NCBI RefSeq assembly: GCF_963259705.1
Contig: NC_081844.1
Location: 42,101,341 to 42,165,340 of the forward strand
From: Myotis daubentonii
Taxonomy: Eukaryota; Chordata; Mammalia; Chiroptera; Vespertilionidae
Reading direction: 5' to 3'
DNA: 64,000 bases
Under the pieces are notes generated by a model. It made no database searches, had not been told where the DNA came from, and saw only the letters and a list, made by a program, of their open reading frames with translations. Shown piece after piece: positions 1 to 13,288 of the stretch (position 1 is its first letter; every line of letters starts with the position of its first letter). The position numbers were made by a program, and so were the translations under genes.

Positions 1-2589
1 AGAATAGGATTCACACAGAGAACTTGAGCTCCTTATAAGTCCCATTTCTGGGATGAGATGAACAAGACAAGAACATAATTGAGATGGCCTTAATGCTTTC
101 CTCAACTTGACTGAACTTTAGACAGGCTTCTTCCTGACTCTAGCTAGGTCCCTCACCTCCCTTTTCTTACACCATTTGCTTTAGAAAACTTGTAATTAAA
201 AATTATTTCTCTATCCTTCTGAGATATAAATCTGTATACCTTTTATTTCCTTTTCTGTTTTATTATATTGCTAGGACTTCTAGAAGAACAGTGAGGAAAA
301 TCTTTGACTTATTCCTGATATCAGGGAAAAGTATCTAATTTCTCACTATTAACAAAGACGTTAGCTATAGGTTTTTTTGTAGATGCTCTTTATCAAGTTG
401 AGGAAGTTACCCAAATCCAAACTTTTAAATATGCCTCATTATGAAAGGATATAATATTAATTGTCTTTTGGACTCTATGGTATATTTGATATATGGTACC
501 ATATATATAGTAAAATAATAATATAAAAATTAAAGTACTTTCAAAATATATTTAAATTGTTTCCTCGACAACTTCCAAGCATGAAAAAAATAAGCTTGCT
601 ACTATTTCTCTTTATTGCTAAAATAACTATTTTCATGGTTTTTAATATTTTCAGGAGAGAACTTAAAAACTGAAACTAACAACCAAACTACCCACTTAGT
701 GCATAAAACACAGTCACCCTTTCTTGGTTCAGAGTTTGAATTTGTAATAGATTGAGAAGTGGTAAAATCCTGAACTATCATCTTTTAAAAAACACAAGTA
801 TTAATTTCAAGGCACAAATGTAAGCTTAGAAACCCAAACATCTATTGGTTACATAAGGCATGAGACTGCATCCTAGAACCAGTATACACTTTCTCTTAAG
901 AAATCCCTTTCTTGAGGAATTAACACTCCTGATTCTCTATAGTGTCACATATATTTCAGGTGTGCAAATATCAAACATCAGCTTCCTGCTTGAAGAATCC
1001 TGGCACTAAATTTGTACTAAACCATAGAAACTTAATTTTATCAGTAGGAAAATTCTTTTTTCCCCAAGTTCATATAATGAGAATAAGCACATCTCTTAAC
1101 AAAAGAATAGGGAAATTTTTAAATAGGTAGGGGAAAATAGAATAATCTGCAAGAAGGGCAACTTTCATACTACAGAGGTACCACAGTGCATTTTCAAATT
1201 CTTTAATCCTTAAAATTTTCAAATGAGTCAAGCAAATAACTAACACACAAATATGATCAGAATGAGACATCATAAATTTGATCATAAAACTAAAATTAGA
1301 ACCAAACTGGGTTTAACCTAGGATGAAGAAGTCAATACCCTAGAAGGTTTAACCAATTCTTGAAGATTTAAAAATCCCTGGATTAGATGGAATAATGATG
1401 ATGATTCTGTTTACCCAGCCTTGGAAACAAATTAAGATGCCACTTCTCAGAAATATGAAATGTACAATGCATTATTGTTGGTGCAGTTATATGGTGAAGA
1501 TCAAAAACAAAGGGGATGTGGCTAGGAGTCACAGGATAAGGCTGCCATGCCTGATAGCTGTCCAGTGAAGACAGTGGTCCAGCTGGGAACCAACTCATGA
1601 CTTGAACAGCCTCATGAAATGAGTCTGTTCTTTTCTCTTCTTTCAAAGAGAATTGCTGTGAAGGCATTTCAAGAACACAGCACCCACCCTTTTCTTTTTA
1701 AAAAAAATCTCCAGCGTGTGACTCCATATAACCTCTCTTGGTAGGTAGCCGATAGATACTCTACAATATAATAGCTCAGAGCAATTTGCCTCTGCTATGT
1801 GGTGTGAGGCTCCTATGGGCCCTGTGGTCTTTAATTTTAAAAGGTTGCACATGACATTTTCAAAAGGTGAAAAGGAGCAAAATGGGATTCACTAAAAAGA
1901 GAATTATATGTATCCTTCAAAGTGAACATGGGCATAAATTAGAATATTATGTCTTCTAACACCTCATGACACTCAAAGCAAATAAAACTTTAAAAGACTC
2001 ACAGGTCTCTGCCTATTACACATTCATTGAATGAGGAACTAAAGAATCATTCCTTTGTTTCAATATCAGATATCTGAAACCTTGTAATAGACTTTAATCA
2101 ATTCCAGAATGGTACTTAAATGTGAAAACAAGATTGAGTCTCCTTTTGAAGCAAAATACAATAAATAGAACCAAAAGATTTCTTTATGCTGTTGTTTCAT
2201 TGATAGCTTTTACACAGCCCACAAACGCTTTACAATGAACTATCAATAAAGTTCAGCTTCTAAATGTCCCCCCAGCATGGGGTTAGATGCTGAGCTATGG
2301 GCCCTAAAAAAAATTGATCCCATCTTGAGATTCAAGGCAGGCCATGAATCCTAGCTCCTAGATTTCTAGTTAGTCAGAAATAGGATTTATTTGCAGGTTT
2401 CTGAAGCTCTTCTTGGCTATAAGCATAGTTCAACAGCCAGAAGGGCCAAGGCAGCAAAAACCCTTCAGTGTGAGCTCTAATCTTAGAATAAGGTTATTTG
2501 CCTTCTGCCAGATTTTACCCACCACATTGGGCCTACTCTTGGGAAGAGATCATTTCTAATTAATCTAGGGATTGCAAATCCAAGAGTAC
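1..2589. other. Unique AT-rich DNA, no gene seen
   Basis: No long ORF, recognisable repeat, tRNA or CpG island stands out. The short ORFs on both strands (up to about 94 codons) have no recognisable domain and fit chance in AT-rich DNA. An AT-only patch near 481-560 is low complexity. Confidence 0.5.
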
Positions 2590-2735
2590 TGGTTCTCAAA
2601 GGCACTCGCACCATCAGGGTTTGATAGAAATGCACATCCCAGGCTCCACAGTTAAAGATTCTACTTCATGTACCTGGGATGAAGTCCAGGGAAGTGGAAA
2701 CTGAACAAACTCCTACAGGCAATTTGTAAACCATT
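2590..2735 (+). mobile_element. MER5-like ancient hAT fragment
   Basis: Begins with ACTGGTTCTCAAAGG, close to the CAGTGGTTCTCAA terminal repeat of MER5/Charlie MITEs, and continues with a diverged body (ACATCCCAGGCTCCAC). No opposite terminal repeat or clean 8-bp duplication was found, so this is a decayed fragment. Confidence 0.4.
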
Positions 2736-3180
2736 TGGAAAAACATTGGACACTTGCTTAGGAAAGCTATCTCAACAAATTTTTTGTAAGTGCTTTCTGA
2801 TGACTAAGTATTCACAAACCTACTCTAACCATTTATCACTGCTACTAGAAAATATTAAACCAGTAGGAAAGGTCAGTTTGTCACCTGTAGTTTTACAAAT
2901 AACTAGTCATTTAGTTAAACATTAACTTTTCTTCCATTCCACAATTCAAATATAACTTTTATTTTAAAAAGTAAGTGCATATAAGATCTGTGAGCCTAAC
3001 CAATACCTCTAATATTTAACATAGTCAGTTCAATGTGCATGGAACAACAGTCATCAACAATGAGCATGGAGGAAAGAAGTGCACAGAATATTTTTAGATT
3101 CCTTCAAAGCACATGAACTGCTTTATAAGGACAAATAGAGGGTGTGGCAACAATAGGTTTACAGTTGTTCATATGCAAAA

Positions 3181-3512
3181 TCTATACTAACAAAAGCCTA
3201 TGTGGTCAACACGCTATAACAATCCATCACCAGGAGGCTGCGGGCGCAAACAGGTGGGCAGGGACTTGATGCTGTGTGCGCAGCCTGGAGGCAGGTCCCA
3301 GCAGCTCTGCACAGCAACACTGGGGGCAGGACCCCCGGCTCTGGCCTACCTCTTTGGGGCAATCCATCAAGGAGCCCTGGGTGGGTTGGCAGGGCCTACC
3401 TCTTCGGGAAAATAGATAGGAGGCCTCCCACACTGTGAGAGGGCACAGGCCAGGCTAGGGAACCCCCCTCCCCCACCCCAGAGTGCACGAATTTCGCTCA
3501 CCGGGCCTCTAG
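3181..3512 (+). mobile_element. Non-autonomous Helitron (HeliBat-like)
   Basis: The 5' end is TCTATACTAACAAAAGCC. The 3' end has the imperfect hairpin GTGCACGAA/TTCGCTCAC followed by CGGGCCTCTAG. The base before the element is A and the base after it is T, matching the A|T insertion rule of Helitrons. The interior is GC-rich (ggcaggacccccggctctgg-like) against AT-rich flanks. It carries no Rep/helicase ORF, so mobilisation would have needed enzyme from an autonomous copy. Confidence 0.85.
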
Positions 3513-4932
3513 TAATTCAATAATTAATAATAATATAAGAATAAACTCTGTGTTTTGGATACTCACAACTATAAACCTATTTTGCCATACCCTGTATAAT
3601 CAGAATTCTATCGGAGTGTGAATCATTTTTTGAGTGTCTGGTTATAAAGAATTGCTCTATGGAAGAACTGAGAAAATAATGGAATGAAACTTCTGGGTGA
3701 GAAAACAGAATTTTCTTAGAAAAGAAATTTGAACTTTGAAACAGTCACAATAGCTCTTTCAAAAGCATGGTTCTGTATACTGCACTAAAATGTTTTAGTT
3801 CTCCTAGAAGAAAATGATTTCTACTCAAGACAACCCTCTTGGAAGAAAACATATTGTACAAAGGATACAGATGATTAGAATTACTCCCCTGAGCTCAGAC
3901 CCCCTCCCAGTGAGAGTCACGAAAAGCACATTAAAGCCTTTGTAATCCAACTGTGGAACATCTCTCTGTGATGTACACATAGTAGCTGATGCTGTGCAAT
4001 CCTAAGGGTTTCATAGTACAGGCCAATACTATAGATCGGCACAATGAACTATAATGCTATACCATGTCACTTGCTTAACTAACCTTCACTTAATCAAGTG
4101 ACTGGATTAATCCATGCTCTCTAGTCCTCCCTTAAAATTTCCTGGTTGCTGCCCACAACATGCTGAATCTTGCGGCTAGAAGGCTAATTTTATATTTATG
4201 TGCTCTTCTGCTCCCATCTGTTGAATTGAATAGCTGCCAGGAGTCAGTTTTATTTGCTCCCAAACTTGTGTATTCTAATTTTATTTTTCATTGCAGTTAC
4301 ATAGGTTAATTAAATATTATACAAACTGATGAAATAGGTGTGTCAAAAAGAATTGCTTCTGTAAACATTAATTTAAATGCTTTGGTTAAAGCTTTGGGTA
4401 AAGGTGAGTCACTAAAAATACTGTAGTTTTATTTGGGGACAAGGCAACATAACAGTTGGAAGTCATAGAAACTTAGAAGGATTCTGTACTCAGCCTGCCT
4501 GGCAAGAGTTAAGAATTCTCCCTCTACTTTTGTTGCTGGAGGATTGGATTGGTGGGATTCCTCTGTCACTAGTGGGAGTGAAGTTCTTACAATATCTTTA
4601 GAAAAGGAATTTTCTAAGACTTGCATGGGCAAAAGAGTGGTTTTTATTGGCATGGAAATATATTTCTGGGGTTGCAAAGTCCCACGTTCCTTAAACCAGT
4701 CCTGGAAAATATGCAACTGGGACTTCAGCAGAGCAAAAAGTAGAGTCAGTGTCTAGAGTTTCTGTTCCATGGCGGAGCTGGGTCTGATGTAGCATCAGTC
4801 TAGATTCAGTCCATCAATCCATTGTGTGGGTCCCACATGGCTCATGCCCCCTGCATCCGGAGTCCCGAAACAGCAAGGGGGCCAAGAGCATAAGAGAACA
4901 AGAGAGAGAGTTCCCAGTTTTCAGGAGTTTAA
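3513..4932. other. Unique DNA, no gene seen
   Basis: AT-rich, no recognised repeat. Short ORFs around 4429-5087 on both strands are not supported by any domain, and the one ending at 5087 runs into the Ves SINE. Confidence 0.45.
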
Positions 4933-4948
4933 ATATCAAGTCTTCCCG

Positions 4949-5174
4949 CCCTAGCTGGTTTGGCTCAGTGGATAGAGCGTTGGCATGTGAACTGAAGGGT
5001 TCTGGGTTTGATTCCGGTCAAGGGCACATGCCTGGGTTGCAGGCTCGATCCCCAGTAGGGGGCATGCAGGAGGCAGCTGATCAATGACTCTCTCTCATCA
5101 TTAATGTTTCTATCTCTCTCTCTCCCTTTCCCTTCTTCTCTGAAATCAATAAAAAATATATTTAAAAAATATAT
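4949..5174 (+). mobile_element. Ves SINE with perfect 16-bp target duplication
   Basis: tRNA-derived head starting CCCTAGCTGGTTTGGCTCAG, A-box/B-box-like promoter region (GGTTTGATTCCGG), CT-rich middle and an AATCAATAAAAA tail. It is flanked by perfect copies of ATATCAAGTCTTCCCG (4933-4948 and 5175-5190), the mark of L1-mediated retroposition. The perfect duplication suggests a fairly recent insertion. Confidence 0.95.
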
Positions 5175-5190
5175 ATATCAAGTCTTCCCG

Positions 5191-6303
5191 AGAGTTTGCA
5201 GTAGCCATGCCTATTCTGGCCACTGACTTGTTCCCGGGTGTGACTACTAGGTAAGCATTCTCCCACATCACCTAGATCTTACTGGGCATGCCTAGCTCCA
5301 GTCTTTTTCCCCATGGATCTCTGGAGAATGGATTGGAGAGTGTTAAACTGTAGCTTCCTAGCAAAGCTGTATAAATGACATCGCTATATTACCTAGTCTT
5401 TCTTTTCCTCCTTTCCTGTTAATAATAACCAGATTATTAACAGTATCACCTTAAGGAAATAGAAACTGGGAATGAAGGACAACATGTGTGGTCTTCACAA
5501 GAAACATAATTCAGGAATCCAATCAATGAACTCACACTCAGAGAAAAGGCCTTACCCCAACATGAAAAGATTGGTGAAAATCTTTAATTTGTATATTCTA
5601 AATTAATGTAAAATATTTGGCATATGCATCATTGTGCATTATTCTAAGAATTCCATAAAAATCAGTCATCTGTTTATGATTTGCCACTTTAACTGACTAT
5701 TCTAACTAACTGACCAGATGCCAACCTTGATCATGTCAGATGAGAGAATTCTACTACAACACCCACTACAACAACGTCTCTAGGGACAAGATTGCAAACT
5801 CACAGCTTGCAGGACAAATTCAGCCTACATGGCTGTAGAATTTGGTTTTTCAAATTCTAAGGGGAAAGAAATTAGGATCTTTCACATAAAAGTTTAAATC
5901 TCCAACTTTGGAAAATTAGATTGAGCAACACTGGAGTTGAAGTCCCATGTGGCAGCAATAGCTACTGCTGAATAGCAGCTGCCTCCTTTGGAAAAGGCAA
6001 AAGCTCTCCTGTCAGACCCAGTCTTCACCTCTCCAACCTGCCCAGCTCACTGGGTCATCTTATCTGCCTTTTTCCCATAGGTATTTGCGGTAACTAACCG
6101 TGTTCTAAGGCCTTGTTTGTGAGAAGTAAGGATTTCTAATTTGCCTAAGCTATTTGGCAAGAAAAACATCCTCCTTCCCAACTCTACAAATTCATGCAAT
6201 CCATTTTTCTCAAGCACCTACCTAACAATATGAAGAAATACAAACACACATATTCACACAGGACCTAGCCTTTCAGGAACTTAAACTCTAATTAAAAAAA
6301 AAA

Positions 6304-6340
<37 letters not shown>

Positions 6341-8469
6341 AGCACCTACAATACAAAAACACATAGTAAATACTTACGTTTTCAACTGCTAAAAATTTAC
6401 AAACTGAAGCAGACAATTTTGAACTTAGTTCTATATTTCCTTGCTACTCCAACTATTGTAAAAGCTTTGAATAACCCATACAATTAATTACTTTTGAAAT
6501 CCCACTATATATGTTCAACAAATTTATTAACATGAAATTGTTAAGAGATTAGTAATATTTGCTAATTTTTAAAGAATAAAATAAAACCAATATCTTAGAT
6601 CTGAGATAAGAGGTCTATTTATATTGAAAGTAGATGGTATAATGTATCTTACAAATTGCAAAAAAGAAATGTTTTAAAATATATTTTTAAAAAACAGGGG
6701 AATGAAGTGTCAGTTCTTGCCAATATTTGGAGAAATGTGTGTGAAAGGGTAGCAAATGACAGATTATGATAGGCTTTGAATGTTAGACTAAAGGATTTAG
6801 GTGATACCTTGTATGCAATAGGTTTAAGAAGCATAGTGATAGCATGACGCGGATATTTAGAGAAACAGATCTGTCAATAGTATGTAGCATTAATCTAAAT
6901 GGGGGGGGGGGACATAAGTTGGGAGATAAATTAAAAGGCAGTAGAAAAATTGCCTGAATTAGAACAAAGCCCGCAAGAGGAATCTTTTTTGTTGTTGTTT
7001 TAATTACTTCTAAGGCACTTGATTATAAAATTGACAGGACTCAGTGACTGTGTTTAGGTAATGAAGGAGAAAAAAAACTCAAAGACAATAGGTATAAGGT
7101 TTCAAACTAGAGTCATTATAAACAAAAGGTACTTGAAAAGAGGAGAGGACAACAATGAATTCAATTCTGAGGAATAAGGTCCCATTAAAAACAAAATGTT
7201 AACAGAAACTACTACCAAAGGTTGCTGTAGTCAATAACTATATCATAATATCAGTAACTATTTCAAACATCAGTGAATGTAATTCCTAAAACCCGACAAA
7301 CAATAAGCTAAAGACTATAAAACGTTAATTATGGGTACTTAAATTTCAAAAATATGTCCTCAGCTGAATGGGATTTTCCAGAAAGTTTATGGTCTGATTT
7401 TAGTTTGTTTTGAAGATTGAAGAAGTCAATAAAATCTTATCATTACAGCCTTCATTGTTATATTCATGACCAAGAAGACTGGTCACAGTAAATGGGACTG
7501 ACCAAATCTATCACATGGGTGACTGCAAAAAATGAATTAACTCCCAGACAATCTCTCATAAGAATTTTTGAATCTGGAGATATTCACCTTTTACCTGTAG
7601 TTGAATCAAAAAGTTATCCTGAAAAAGATAAATAAGAATTGAAGTTACCTACTATAAACATTTAATTTTGAGATTTGAAAGATTAGGCTGAAATGTGGAG
7701 CTTAGATCCTCAAGACCAAAAATACATCATTTATGAATTAGTTAACTGAACAAGTCTTATTAATAAAGTCAGTATTGCCTGAGAAAAAGTATATTTTGCC
7801 TTTGTTATTATATGCAGACTGAACAGTTTACCATATCTACCATAGAAATTAGAGATAAACATATTAACAGAGGCAGGTCTTTTGGATTTACATTGACAAA
7901 AAAGCCAAGATGAGATATCTTAGCTATTCAAGTGCAGCCTTTACTACCTGAAATAAGAGAACTGATATACTTTTTATCAACAGACTATTGTTTAGATCAG
8001 TTTTAGGTTCACAGCAAAACTGAGCAGAAGGTAGAGAGATTTCTGCTCAATAGTATATTTTAATAAAATCTCATTTCTAGAACATTTCTGGGAAAGAGAA
8101 AATGTCCAGATAATTGATGTCCCATGAATAATGTACTCTTGAGACATTTCATCTACAACATGCATACACACATAATCCATATAGTATATACACACCTAGT
8201 ATAATAATTTCTGATGTTTAAAATTCACTTAAGATCCTATTGTAGGTGTTCTGAGACATCATGTTACTGTTCATGCAGAGGAGTGACACCACAAGAATTA
8301 GTTTCACTGCAATCCCTTTAGCTGCACTGTGGAGGAGGCAGCGTGAGCAACAAGAATAGAAACCAAGAGACAAGTTACCAGGTGGTTTGGTTTGTTTTTG
8401 ACAGCCAAAGAAAAAGATGATGGTAGTTAGAACTAGAGAATCCAGTTAAGACAGAAAGATGGCTCCAAA
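5191..8469. other. Unique AT-rich DNA with simple repeats
   Basis: No gene or transposon recognised apart from the (AAAT)n tract at 6294-6341 and a 12-base G run at 6901-6912. A short palindrome (TTAATAAT..ATTATTAA) lies near 5420-5440. Confidence 0.45.
6294..6341 (+). repeat. (AAAT)n microsatellite
   Basis: About ten AAAT/ATAA units after an A-rich run. It could be the tail of an unrecognised retroposon, but no SINE body is visible next to it. Confidence 0.9.
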
Positions 8470-9314
8470 GACAAGAGTTAGCAAATTCTGGCTAGGGTGT
8501 GGAGAAAAGGGAACCCTTGTGCACTGTTGGTAGGAATTTAAACCGGTGCAGCCACTAGGGAAAATAGTATGAAAGTTACTCAAAAAATTAAAAATAGAAC
8601 TAATATGTGAGCCAGCAATTCTATTTCTGGGAATATATTTAAAGGAAACAAAAACACTAACTTGAAAAGATATCTGAACCCCCATGTTTATAACAGCATT
8701 ATTTATAATACCCAAGACATAAAAACAACCTAAGTGTTCATTCGTGGATGAATAGATACAGAGGTTGTGTATATGCACATGCTATTAAGTATTATTCAGT
8801 CACAGAATATGAGGAAATCCTGCCATTTACAACATCATGATGGACCTTAAAGACATTATACTAAGTAAAATAAGTCAGACAGAGAAATACAAATACTGTA
8901 ATCTAAAAGAGAAACCACAAAAAACACACACCATAAAAACATCCCACCAATTGCACAGAAAAAGAGATTAGACTTTTGATTACCAGAGGCAAGAGGTAGA
9001 GGGAAAGGGAATTGGAGGAGAATGGTTAGGAGTTACAAACTTCCAGTTATAAGATAAATAAATACTAGGGATGTAACATACAGCATGCTGACTATACTTA
9101 ACACTGCTGAATAATATACAGAAAACTTGTTAAGGGAGTAGATCCTAAAAGTTCCCATTAGAAGGAGAAATTCACTTTTATTTTTACTGTATCTACATGA
9201 GATGACTGATATTAACTAAAATTACTATGGTAATCATTTCACAATAAATCAAACCATCATGTTGTATACCATAAACTTATACATTGATGTATGTCAATTA
9301 TTTCACAATAAAAC
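8470..9314 (+). mobile_element. Ancient L1 3' end (ORF2 tail and 3' UTR)
   Basis: Follows the order of the L1 ORF2 C-terminal region and 3' UTR: a piece like GTGCACTGTTGGTAGGAATT, then the CCAGCAATTCTATTTCTGGG segment, then GATGAATAGATACAGAGG, then ATTATACTAAGTAAAATAAG, and a 3' UTR ending TTTCACAATAAAACTGGGGG. Stops and indels break any ORF2 frame. It looks like an L1M-class, 5'-truncated copy, much older than the Ves SINEs. Confidence 0.8.
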
Positions 9315-11236
9315 TGGGGGTGGGGGGAGAAATAGGTGAAATATACTTTAAAAGTTGGTGGATTTAAAATGAACAGCAGTAGGGATGGGAGATGGAGAGA
9401 AAGGGTAGACGCATGTAGGCGAACTGAAGGAAAGATAATAACCAAGGGTGATACCAGGGTCTGGGCCAAGGGCCTGTGTTCATGGTGCAGAGCAATGCAG
9501 TGTGGAGGGAGAATCAGGACCCTGTGTTACACTGATTTATTGCTAATCACACCAAAAAAATTCTGATTTCCCCCCCAAAATGAAAAGCTGTCTTCTGGAT
9601 ACTGTTTGTCTCTTTCACTTGGTGAAAGCATTCTCTCTCCCACTCCCCCCACCTCCCTTTGTATTCTTATTTTATCCACTCTTGTCTCCTCTGCTCCTAG
9701 TTAGTAAGCTAAAGGTTTGGAATAATATAAAAGAGAGATGTAGATTTCCCATAAATATCTCTCTCTCGGGAAAAGGTCATGGAGCCCACGAAGAAGAAGG
9801 AACAAACTACCTTGTAAAACTCATCATTAAAGTCAGCTTACTTAGTCCCGCTGCACTATTTATGGCAAGTCACTAAAATGTCAGCCTATTCCTCAGTGAA
9901 ATGAGTCACTCTGTTTTACAGTTAAGCTTTTCCTTAAAATGTTTCAGTGAATAATGCATATAGAATACATAACTTTATATTCTCCTGACTCAAAGCATTG
10001 ATAAAAACCATGGATTAAGCAAATAGCAGATAAACACGGATACTTTTTAAATAATCTCTCATGGCTTGATTTTAAAGCATTTCTCCATAAAGGCAAGAGG
10101 TAGGAAGCAGTGTTCATTTCTTGAGCAGTTACTCAAGGGTGCCCATTACTGGATGATGCGAGGACTGAGTGAATGAGCCTTAGAATCATCTCTTGAACCA
10201 GACTAGCTAACTTAACCAGATGCTTTCTCAGCATCACTTCCAAAACACCTTCACAGCTAACATCAATAACAATGTCAAGTGAAATCATAGAAATGCCTTA
10301 TAATAAATTGCTAAAGACACATCTGGTAGGCAAATAAGCTCAGCTAATCTATGAAATGAATGAATGAACAAACCAACGAACGAACCAACGAACGAATGAA
10401 TGAATGAATGAATGAATGAATGAATGAAAACAAAGCAAAATAAAAGGAAAAGAAAGATAAAAAGCATCAGTGCTGCATTTCTAGAAGACTTACTCATTTA
10501 GGAAATGCCAAAGTATTCTTTCTGCACCATGGTTTGTTTGGCCAGGATCGCAGGAGTTTTAAGCATGGCATGCTTAGATAAGTCATGATGCCTGAAATGC
10601 TAAACAAGTGAAGTCTCTGGCCCAGAAAACTGCTCTAGGGTGAGTCAGGTGACAGCACACAGTGGAATAAAAAGGCCAAAATCACTTACTATTTTTCAGC
10701 TGAAATAAGCAGCAGTATAGCAGTCTAAGTCCCATCTGATTTTCACCCACACTGTTGGGACTTGATAGTTACCCTGATGCAACCATGGATTAAAAGGTTA
10801 TTACATTAGCTCCCTGGCTAAAATATGTCAATTGTTATTTTACCTGAAAGATGAGCTCCCTGGTGAAAACATACCAATTTTTATCCTGCCTGAACGATGA
10901 GGTTTTCATGGCACTTGGAAACTCATTATAGGGCAAACATTTTAGAGTTGATGTTGCTAAATTAATTAGAGGCACAAATTCTAACTCACAGGGAAAACAT
11001 AAGTTTTGGAAATCAGGTAGATAACATGATGACACTCAAACCTATATATCATTCAAATTATTAACACAATGGAGGCTTTGTGGGTGTGACTGCATAAAAC
11101 GGTGCCACAGCAAACAGCAAATAGCCTTAGAACAGGCGGATCAAGGGTAGGGAGGTACATCTCCTGTGAATCTGCTTCCCAAAACCTAAAGAAAACTTTG
11201 CCTAAGAGAAAAATCAGGAGAGTAAATGGGTGAATC
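9315..11236. other. Unique DNA with one microsatellite
   Basis: No recognised gene. ORFs at 9336-9566 and 9580-9876 have no recognisable domain and low-complexity Pro/Leu-rich translation. The tetranucleotide repeat at 10355-10429 is annotated separately. Confidence 0.45.
10355..10429 (+). repeat. (GAAT)n microsatellite with AACG variants
   Basis: TGAA units at both ends with an interior of AACGAACC variants, i.e. an interrupted tetranucleotide array. Confidence 0.9.
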
Positions 11237-11276
11237 AGAGTGATTTTTTTTCTAGCAGAGTGATTTTTTTTCTAGC
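11237..11276 (+). repeat. Perfect 20-bp tandem duplication
   Basis: AGAGTGATTTTTTTTCTAGC occurs twice with no spacer (11237-11256, 11257-11276). This is a local slippage or duplication event in otherwise unique DNA. Confidence 0.95.
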
Positions 11277-11539
11277 TTAGTATCTACTGACTCCTATTAA
11301 TTTTATGGTATTTGAAGGTTATTATTTTACTCTCTCAAAGCATTTAAGTCACAGTGTTGCACTATTACATCTCATTAAAATGTAATATGAAATACAAGAA
11401 GGTTCCTCAAAGTTTTATCCTTTTCCTTGCAAATGCCTTACTTTTCTATAGCACTTACTCTAGTTCAGGAGTTCCTCTGATATCCTCACTCCTCTTCAAC
11501 CTTTTCTTTTCTTTATAAGCGTCCTGAGACTTTACTCGG

Positions 11540-11650
11540 ACATGCCAACTTTGGAGACAGTCCAAAGGTGTGCAATAAATGTGATTAAGTGCTTGGGAAA
11601 TAGGATATATAAAGAAAGATTAAAAGCAGTATTTTAGATAAAATAGAAAG
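11540..11650 (+). mobile_element. Possible L3/CR1-type LINE fragment
   Basis: The stretch GGAGACAGTCCAAAGG, then GTGATTAAGTGCTTGG and AAGAAAGATTAAAAGCA, has the spacing of the ancient CR1/L3 element that contains gagaccatgtc..gag-gagaggttgaagga-type sequence. The match is weak and remembered, so the assignment is tentative. Confidence 0.3.
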
Positions 11651-11920
11651 CTGCCATCAGAATATATTCAGTAGCGGTTTCCCAGAGCAAGGTCTTGAAT
11701 TTCAATGACACTTAGTGAGGTTTAATTCAAAAGAAAATGTAAGTAAAAGCCAATCCTCTAATACTCACTTGCCTGCTGTTTTCAACTTTGCTCACATACT
11801 TCATCCTGCCTCTTGTATCTTACCTCAGGTTACCTATCATATACACAGAATGCTGGTTGCTTTAATTTCCTACGTTACAATCAGGAGGCACTTATGTAGT
11901 AAAGAATTTATACCCTAGAA

Positions 11921-12092
11921 CAGTGTTTTTCCATTGAAGGTGATCTTGCCATGTCTGGAGATCATTTTTGTTGTCACAACTAGGAGTGGGGATGATAGTG
12001 ACATCTAGAGGCCAGGGATGCTGCTAAATATCACACAAAGTGCAGAATTGTCCCCAACATCCAAATCATCTGGCCAAAATGTCAGCAGTGTT
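11921..12092 (-). mobile_element. MER20-like hAT fossil
   Basis: In reverse orientation it shows the MER20 body: GTTGTCACAACTAGGAGTGG, the GACATCTAGAGGCCAGGGATG segment and a terminal-repeat-like CAGTGTTTTTCC at the left. It is a non-autonomous hAT-Charlie element of eutherian age. Confidence 0.7.
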
Positions 12093-13275
12093 CTGTTCCA
12101 CAGGAAGTGGCAGGAAATATAAGTACTGGCTGTTTTCTACGTCACCTAAGCAAGCAACAACTCTCAAAGTAGGAACCTTTACATGCCTCCTGATAAGGAT
12201 AGAAAAGGGAATGCTTTGATGGAGGTTTAATGGCCACAGTTCTACTGTCAAGCCAGGCTCTTCTCGCGGGCTGATCTCATGCCCTTCTCTATATAGTAGC
12301 TCCTCTCCCTGCAGGTGAGAACCTACCTGGTGAATGACTACGTGAGGGAAGAAGAGACTTCCCTCTACCCTCCAAGTTCTCTCAGCTGGTCTAATAATCA
12401 AATAGACATGAGACAGATTAGCATGACAAAATAACCAAGTATAACATATACATGTGCATTGGGAACCCACATTCATGAGAGAGTCAGACACAGAAGGGAA
12501 ACATGAGGCACATATGACATTCAGAGCTAAGGATCACTGAGGGACTTCAGAGGAAGAAGATCAGTGCAGGATGATAAGCAGAGCAGATGTTTGCTAATTA
12601 GAAGTTTGCGCTGCTCTATAGATGGGTCATAAAATGTTATTTCTGGTGATAACTCTTACTATGGGCAAGACCCCTAATTTAATTCTTTAAGGGAGAAATA
12701 AAGTTTCTTGTGAGCCTGCAGCATCTTGATTGCCTTCAGCTAAAATAATCTCTTGCCAAAGTGACACATTTTGTGGAGGTCTGCTCTCAACACCTACAAA
12801 CACATCCCTGGTTTTGTCATCTGCAATGCAGTGTGTGCACGCACATGTGTGTGTGTGTGTGTGTGTGTGTGTTGAGCACATGTGTGTTCAATCCACAAAG
12901 CTCAGTTGTATAAATCTGCAATGTGATTTTTCATAACTAAGTGTAGTTTCCATCTCAGTGTGCCATGATGGCTAGTGTCAGAAAGCTTTAGCTTTTTAAT
13001 AAAGGGAAAATTCATTCAATTCAAGATTGTTGTAGTTAATCTACTTAAAGGCATACATGGTTCATTGTCTGACCTCTTTTCTCTGAGGCATCAGGGGAGG
13101 CATCTGGCTCTTGGACAGCTTTAGCCATAACCAGCGATACATCCTTCTTCTCAGATCAATTTACTCACATAGTCCATTCCTCACGGGCTGCAATCCCTTC
13201 TTCCCATTCCATTCACCAGATCCCTCGGGTCTACTTGTGCGCTCTCTCTCATGCTCTTTCTTTCCCTCTCCATTT
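12093..13275. other. Unassigned DNA, possibly an old LTR
   Basis: A 141-codon open frame on the minus strand (12066-12491) has no recognised domain. Part of it lies in the MER20 fossil. The segment 12100-12530 has an LTR-like feel (minus strand CATTAAACCTCC) but I cannot place it. A (TG)n tract sits at 12846-12872. Confidence 0.35.
12846..12872 (+). repeat. (TG)n microsatellite
   Basis: About 13 uninterrupted TG units, flanked by short alternating purine-pyrimidine sequence (CACGCACATG). Confidence 0.9.
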
Positions 13276-13288
13276 CTCCCTCTCTCTT

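Noticed and set aside
12066..12491. 141-codon minus-strand ORF
   Set aside because: Second-longest non-repeat frame, but no recognised domain and part of it lies in a MER20 fossil. Length is compatible with chance in 64 kb.
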